Origin: Pleurocapsa sp. MO_226.B13
GTDB taxonomy: Bacteria; Cyanobacteriota; Cyanobacteriia; Cyanobacteriales; Xenococcaceae
Reading direction: 5' to 3'
Length of the DNA stretch: 35,048 nucleotides
NCBI GenBank assembly: GCA_030064795.1
Contig: JASJEI010000100.1
Location: 1 to 35,048, forward strand
The translations under genes were made by a program, and so were the position numbers. Under the pieces are notes generated by a model. The model ran no database searches, was not told where the DNA came from, and worked only from the letters and a program-made list of their open reading frames with translations. Positions 34,144 to 35,048 of the stretch are shown piece by piece (within the stretch, counting starts at the first letter, position 1; every line of letters begins with the position of its first letter).

Positions 34144-34290
34144 TACCTCGCTTTGGTAGGGGTAATGAGTCAAGCCAGTTGGAGTTTTGTCTTCACCCCC
34201 GTGTTAGCTGGTTCGATTGTTTTATTATTTTGTACTCTAATTTTTAATAATTTGATTCCAGAGCGTTCTTATCCCCGCCACTGGTTATAA
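34144..34290 (+). pseudogene. C-terminal relic of an HPP-family membrane protein
   Basis: Directly after the antiporter stop and in the same frame, 48 codons read LALVGVMSQASWSFVFTPVL, then AGSIVLLFCTLIFNNLIPER, and end SYPRHWL. This matches the last helix and tail of HPP-family proteins, small integral membrane proteins linked in plants to nitrite transport. The N-terminal helices and the HPP motif are missing, so only the tail of the gene survives. It suggests that a deletion joined two formerly separate genes around the palindromic element. Confidence 0.75.
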
Positions 34291-34515
34291 ATTCCGATCT
34301 GGGTTGGTTGTTCGTGGAAATTGAAATCTGGTATATATCTATATATCTATATAGTTTTATTGCGCTTTGTCAAATGAGTAGACCACAAAAATAAAATTTA
34401 AGAAAGCTAATAGCTAATCATCAGCGTAGTCTATTCAACTGAAAACGGCTGTAAAAATTATTCTGCTCAGAGAGAAAGGTTAAACTATACTTTTACTTAA
34501 AAAAAAAATAGACTT

Positions 34516-34932
34516 GTGAATAAACTGAGGCAAAAAAGAAGGCAAGTTTTGTTCGGTATACTAGCAGTTGTTGTTGGCAATTCTTTCGTGGTAGCAATAC
34601 CATCTTTTGAAATGGAAACTACTAAAAAATTATTCTTAACTTTTGCCAACGTAGTCATGTTTATTATTATCTGGGATGCTTATTTTGAGGAAAAATTAGC
34701 TCAAAAGGGCGTTCGAGGAATTTTACAAGACTTATTAACAATTACCGCTACAGGTACTGTGACTACTTTTATAATCTCAAAAGTAATTACCAAAGCGATC
34801 GCTAAGCTAATAACTGCTTGGGGAACATTTGGGTGGGGAATAGCAGGAGCAATAGCGGGAATAACAACTGCTATTCTGGGAATAATGTGGGCATTTTACT
34901 GTGACGATCTTTATCGTAACTCGGCTTCTTGA
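34516..34932 (+). CDS. Membrane protein of unknown function
   Basis: This 138-residue protein starts at GTG 34516, preceded by a long A run. It has a basic N-terminus (NKLRQKRRQ), then hydrophobic segments at about 11-30, 40-53, 73-92 and 97-125, the last glycine-rich (GWGIAGAIAGITTAILGIMW). The short C-terminus is polar (CDDLYRNSAS). I do not recognise a family. It follows the HPP relic after 225 bases and has its own upstream region. No conserved catalytic residues are visible. Confidence 0.6.
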   Translation: MNKLRQKRRQVLFGILAVVVGNSFVVAIPSFEMETTKKLFLTFANVVMFIIIWDAYFEEKLAQKGVRGILQDLLTITATGTVTTFIISKVITKAIAKLITAWGTFGWGIAGAIAGITTAILGIMWAFYCDDLYRNSAS

Positions 34933-34986
34933 AAAAATGACTATAGCATTTCTCGTATTAATGAGATACACCCTGCTTAGGATAAG

Positions 34987-35014
34987 TTCGGAGTTCAGAG
35001 TTCGGAGTTCGGAA
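34987..35014. repeat. Short tandem heptamer-like repeat
   Basis: GTTCGGA-GTTCAGA-GTTCGGA-GTTCGGA: four near-identical seven-base units, the kind of short tandemly repeated sequence found in many cyanobacterial spacers. It lies at the end of the window. Confidence 0.7.
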
Positions 35015-35048
35015 AATTTTGTACCTCACCTATTTGAGAAAGGCTATA

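Overview
The window is cyanobacterial chromosome. It carries photosystem II genes (psbK, psbA), a ferrochelatase with a C-terminal chlorophyll-binding helix (a cyanobacterial/plastid fusion), Calvin-cycle rpe, and many copies of the HIP1 octamer GCGATCGC. Base composition is AT-rich and codon use looks uniform. I cannot name the genus. Most genes are conserved housekeeping or photosynthesis genes in short, mixed-orientation units, with decayed accessory DNA between them.

Layout. 1-3.4 kb: glyQ, an NAD-dependent epimerase, psbK and a DUF4870 membrane protein, all on +. 3.4-6.4 kb: a possible 42-residue membrane protein, psbA and leuC on -. 6.7-9.5 kb: a small secreted cysteine-containing protein on +, then a tight minus-strand cluster of a winged-helix protein, a secreted phosphodiester glycosidase and an alpha/beta-hydrolase-like protein. 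9.7-10.2 kb: a WD40-repeat relic. 10.2-13.9 kb: two tandem MscS-type channel genes. The second is split by a complete 1307-bp IS4-family element with 16-bp terminal inverted repeats and a 9-bp target duplication. 14-18 kb: an amino-acid ABC permease, tsaB, an M16 peptidase and an FMN reductase. 18-21.7 kb: a repeat-rich spacer with an RTX relic, a cyclic-nucleotide-binding-like domain fused to a PhcB-like methyltransferase, and a family-10-like glycosyl hydrolase. 21.8-31.1 kb: GNAT, sfsA, a UDG-like gene, rpe, hemH, a YqeG-type HAD phosphatase, murG, a histidine-rich COG0523 GTPase and a second M16 protein lacking the zinc motif. 31.2-35 kb: a third MscS channel, a small coiled-coil protein, a truncated cation:proton antiporter followed by a palindromic element and the tail of an HPP-family gene, and a membrane protein of unknown function.

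The window has no CRISPR array, prophage or recognisable defence island, and I saw no tRNA or rRNA. The more unusual points are the IS-split mscS whose original frame can be rebuilt exactly, the sensor/methyltransferase fusion with an altered phosphate-binding motif, the three-gene wHTH/glycosidase/hydrolase cluster, the complementary pair of M16 proteins, and several datable gene relics (WD40, RTX, antiporter/HPP). All functional statements rest on motif recognition by eye; no database search was run.
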